From: Paracoccus seriniphilus
GTDB lineage: Bacteria; Pseudomonadota; Alphaproteobacteria; Rhodobacterales; Rhodobacteraceae
Length of the DNA stretch: 64,000 nt
Direction: 5' to 3'
Assembly: GCF_028553745.1 (NCBI RefSeq)
Contig: NZ_CP067132.1
Coordinates: 310,001 to 374,000, forward strand
The translations under genes and the position numbers were made by a program. The notes under the pieces were generated by a model. The model made no database searches and was not told the origin of the DNA. It saw nothing but the letters and a program-made list of their open reading frames with translations. Below, piece after piece: positions 61,929-64,000 of the stretch. Numbering within the stretch: position 1 is the stretch's first letter; each line of letters starts with the position of its first letter.

Positions 61929-62683
61929 TGCCAGAAATTCGTATCGAAAACCTGACGCATACCTTCGGCAAGGGTCAGCCCAATGAATTGACCGTGCTGG
62001 ACAATATCAACCTGACCTTCGAATCCGGCAGCTTCAATGCCATCGTGGGCACTTCGGGTTGCGGCAAGTCGACCCTGCTGAAGATGATGGCCGGCCTGTT
62101 CGCGCCCTCGGACGGCACCATGAAACTGGATGAGCAGATCATTCAGGGCACCGACCGTCGTCGCGGCATGGTGTTCCAGCAGGATGCGGTTTTCCCCTGG
62201 ATGACGGTGGCCAGGAATATCAGCTATGGCCCTCGTCTTCGCGGTGCCAGCGCGGCCGACCAGCGCGAGATCGAGGCCAAGTGGACGCAGGCAGTGGGGC
62301 TGAAAGGCTTCGAGGACCGCTGGCCGCGGGAACTTTCCGGAGGCATGCGCAAGCGGGTCGATATCGGTCGCGTCTATGCCAATGATCCCGATGTGCTGCT
62401 GATGGATGAACCCTTTGGCGCGCTGGATGCCCAGACCAAGGAACGGATGCAGTCCGACCTTCTGGACACCTGGAGCCAGTCGCGCAAGACAGTGGTCTTC
62501 GTGACCCATGATCTGGAAGAGGCGATCTTTCTTGCCGACAAGATCGTGGTCATGTCGGCCCGTCCGGGGCGTGTTCATCATATCGAAGAGATCACCCTGC
62601 CTCGCCCGCGCACCGATGCCATGCGGCTGACGGATGAATTCATCCAGATCAAGCGCCGGTTGTGGGAAATGCTGGATCACTGA
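61928..62683 (+). CDS. NitT/TauT-type ABC transporter ATPase
   Basis: A 251-residue ATPase with Walker A GTSGCGKSTL, Q-loop VFQQDAVFPWMTV, signature ELSGGMRKRVDIGR, Walker B VLLMDEPFGALD and switch His in VFVTHDLEEA. The DAVFPWMTVARN segment is typical of SsuB/TauB. It powers the permease encoded just before and ends the operon; a strong terminator follows. Confidence 0.95.
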   Translation: MPEIRIENLTHTFGKGQPNELTVLDNINLTFESGSFNAIVGTSGCGKSTLLKMMAGLFAPSDGTMKLDEQIIQGTDRRRGMVFQQDAVFPWMTVARNISYGPRLRGASAADQREIEAKWTQAVGLKGFEDRWPRELSGGMRKRVDIGRVYANDPDVLLMDEPFGALDAQTKERMQSDLLDTWSQSRKTVVFVTHDLEEAIFLADKIVVMSARPGRVHHIEEITLPRPRTDAMRLTDEFIQIKRRLWEMLDH

Positions 62684-62715
62684 TCGCGGCCCGGCCCCGG
62701 GGCCAGACAAGATAG

Positions 62716-62756
62716 GACTGCCGGACGTGACATCGCGTCCGGCAGTCTTGCTTTCT
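62716..62756 (+). terminator. Rho-independent terminator of the NitT/TauT-type operon
   Basis: Perfect 12-bp arms GACTGCCGGACG and CGTCCGGCAGTC with an 8-base loop, followed by TTGCTTTCT. It sits 33 bases behind the ATPase stop and also separates it from the convergent isomerase gene. Confidence 0.85.
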
Positions 62757-62765
62757 GGGGGTGGA

Positions 62766-63593
62766 TCAGCGCTGCGGATCGCGCCTTGCAATGGCCTTGC
62801 GCGCCGTGGCCAGATTTGCGGCACTCCATTCCCTTTCCATCCGGCCCGTCGTTTCGAAATCGGACTGGAACGGCATCCAGTGCTCGACAATGACGCTCAT
62901 GCTGTCGTCATGTCGGGGCAGGGCGCGCAGAACGGCATCGGCGTCGATGCGACCCTGGCCCAGGGGGCGCCCCGTGATGGTGAAACCTGCGCCATAGAAG
63001 TCGGGGACGATCTCGTAATCCTTCAGATGCAGGTTGATCGCATGGGGTGACAGGATCGAGACAGTCTCCATCGGCCATTCCCCGGCGCAGATCGAATTTG
63101 CCACGTCCAGGCAGACCCCCAGCCGGTCGTCATCGATCAGCGACAACAGATCGACCATGCGGCGGGACGGATAGTTGAAGTGGTTCTCGATCGCGATGCG
63201 ACAGCCGATATGGCGGGCCTTGTCCAGCAGGGGTGCGAATTCCGCCGCCAGTTCGGCGATGGGGCGCAGGGCATCCTCGCCGTCCAGCGCGATCCGCAGG
63301 ATCCGCGCATCAATAGTTCCGGCAATATCCAGATAGAGATCAACCTGCGGCGCATTGAAAGCCTGAGTGCCCAGTTCCAGCGCCACATCATGCGCCGCCG
63401 CATGTTGCGCCAGAGCGTCAAGTTCCGTGGCGCTCAGGCGGTCCAGCGGCAGATTGTCGGCATATTGCACGACCTCGCAGCCCTGAGAGATCGCGAAATC
63501 CAGCACTTCCATGGCCGTCATCGGGCGGTCGGGCACACGATCCTTGTGCCCGATGGACCAGCGAAAGCAATAGGTTCCCAGTCCCAGCTTCAC
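62766..63593 (-). CDS. Sugar phosphate isomerase/epimerase family TIM barrel
   Basis: A 275-residue xylose-isomerase-like TIM barrel. Metal and substrate residues appear in the usual places: RIAIENHFNYPS (Glu, His), LGVCLDVANSICAG (Asp), INLHLKDYEI (His, Asp) and SVIVEHWMPF (Glu). It may act as a ketose 3-epimerase or aldose-ketose isomerase. The GTG start overlaps the stop of the upstream isomerase gene (GTGA). It converges with the NitT/TauT-type operon and may supply the isomerase or 3-epimerase step of the same pathway, but could also belong to another operon outside the window. Confidence 0.85.
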   Translation of the reverse strand: MKLGLGTYCFRWSIGHKDRVPDRPMTAMEVLDFAISQGCEVVQYADNLPLDRLSATELDALAQHAAAHDVALELGTQAFNAPQVDLYLDIAGTIDARILRIALDGEDALRPIAELAAEFAPLLDKARHIGCRIAIENHFNYPSRRMVDLLSLIDDDRLGVCLDVANSICAGEWPMETVSILSPHAINLHLKDYEIVPDFYGAGFTITGRPLGQGRIDADAVLRALPRHDDSMSVIVEHWMPFQSDFETTGRMEREWSAANLATARKAIARRDPQR

Positions 63594-64000
63594 AGCAGGG
63601 CCCGGATCAGATCGTTATAGCTGCGCTGCGGCTGCCCGCATTTGATCAGATCCTGAAGATGGCCATCCCCGATCTTGTCCAGCAGCCTGTCCAGATTCTC
63701 CATGATCTCGAATGTGGCCGAAATCGCCTCGGCATTGTCGCCCGTGCGGGTAAAGACATCATAGGCGACCCAACCATCATAGCCGATGCGGCGCATGTAG
63801 TGCAGGGTTTCCAACGTCTCCCACAGGTGCACCGAGGCCGGCAGCATGTCCCAATCCGCGCCGCGGTCATTGTCATTGAAATGGATATAGAACAGACGCC
63901 CCGCCTCGGCGGCGACGGCGATTTCCGAACCGGGGCTTTCACCGGCGATCAGCGCATGACCGACATCCATCGTCACGCCCAGATTGGCCGCGCCGACACG
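63590..64000 (-). CDS. Xylose isomerase-like TIM barrel, C-terminal part (5' end outside window)
   Basis: The frame is open to the right edge, so only the last ~136 residues are seen. Segments GVTMDVGHALIAGES (Asp and His ligands), LFYIHFNDNDRGADWDMLPASVHLWETLETLHYMRRIGYDGWVAYDVF (His, Asp) match the sugar isomerase group. It overlaps the following TIM-barrel gene by four bases, so the two are one operon and may act in sequence. Confidence 0.85.
   Translation of the reverse strand, partial: RVGAANLGVTMDVGHALIAGESPGSEIAVAAEAGRLFYIHFNDNDRGADWDMLPASVHLWETLETLHYMRRIGYDGWVAYDVFTRTGDNAEAISATFEIMENLDRLLDKIGDGHLQDLIKCGQPQRSYNDLIRALL

Noticed and set aside
49656..62683. Sulfoquinovose breakdown (sulfo-transketolase pathway)
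   Set aside because: The split transketolase is suggestive, but there is no sulfoquinovosidase, no clear sulfosugar isomerase and no sulfolactaldehyde enzyme; a sulfatase is not part of those pathways.
1..64000. Insertion sequences, transposons or CRISPR arrays
   Set aside because: No transposase or integrase gene, no terminal inverted repeats around a gene and no regular spaced repeat array were seen.

Overview
The window is high-GC DNA with short intergenic gaps, ATGA/GTGA start-stop overlaps and gene families typical of alphaproteobacteria, most likely Rhodobacterales (a Paracoccus- or Roseobacter-like organism; this is inference from family content). A plasmid-type replication and partition core (parB-parA, an iteron-like origin, and a Rep_3-type initiator; 31.6-36.0 kb) lies in the middle, so the sequence is most likely part of an extrachromosomal replicon (plasmid or chromid) loaded with catabolic operons. 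No tRNA, rRNA, CRISPR array or insertion sequence was recognised.

Left arm (1-31.3 kb). A truncated FMN alpha-hydroxy-acid dehydrogenase is followed by a PHA operon (PhaC, FabI-like reductase, MaoC-Pta fusion). Divergent from it is a YhiI-RbbA-YhhJ type efflux system; a perfect FNR-type box lies between the two. Next come a GntR-controlled tripartite tricarboxylate transporter (TctCBA) and a divergent HMG-CoA lyase / CaiB-type CoA-transferase operon that share one palindromic operator, suggesting uptake, CoA activation and cleavage of a branched hydroxydicarboxylate such as 3-hydroxy-3-methylglutarate. An M24 peptidase and a Dpp-type peptide ABC transporter follow, then a DJ-1/PfpI protein, a zinc-free MDR reductase, a phospholipid-type trio (CDP-alcohol phosphotransferase, CdsA, PlsC) and a Tat-exported molybdenum hydroxylase with its 2Fe-2S subunit and a three-heme cytochrome c.

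Replicon core (31.3-36.0 kb). The parA-parB operon is flanked by related palindromes with the core GTTTCGC-NN-CGAAAC (candidate parS). Between parA and rep are an AT-rich stretch and five degenerate units with a 22-bp period, which I read as iterons.

Aromatic catabolism (36.1-47.2 kb). An MhpA-like flavin monooxygenase, an atypical metallo-beta-lactamase-fold protein and a DUF2783 protein lie next to a LuxR-type regulator, two MarR regulators and an hmgA-fahA-maiA operon that continues into a TRAP transporter (DctPQM). Three TTGC-N4-GCAA palindromes sit in the MarR/hmgA promoter region. Together they make a homogentisate degradation island with its own uptake system.

Right arm (47.3-64 kb). 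After a YcaQ-type glycosylase and a quinone-reductase-like protein comes the most unusual part: a sulfatase and a split transketolase on one strand, and a divergent operon with a BisC-type molybdoenzyme, an FGGY kinase, an MDR dehydrogenase, an AraD/UlaF-type 4-epimerase-like protein, a SorC regulator and a NitT/TauT-type ABC transporter. The divergent promoter and the transporter promoter share a 27-bp element (21 of 27 identical), and a 16-bp part of it recurs inverted with 15 of 16 identical, arguing that the whole region is one regulon. I infer a route for a sulfated or otherwise sulfur-bearing sugar or polyol that enters the pentose phosphate pathway through kinase, epimerase and transketolase; I do not recognise a described pathway with this gene set. 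Two TIM-barrel sugar isomerases/epimerases (the last one cut by the window edge) run toward this operon from the other side.
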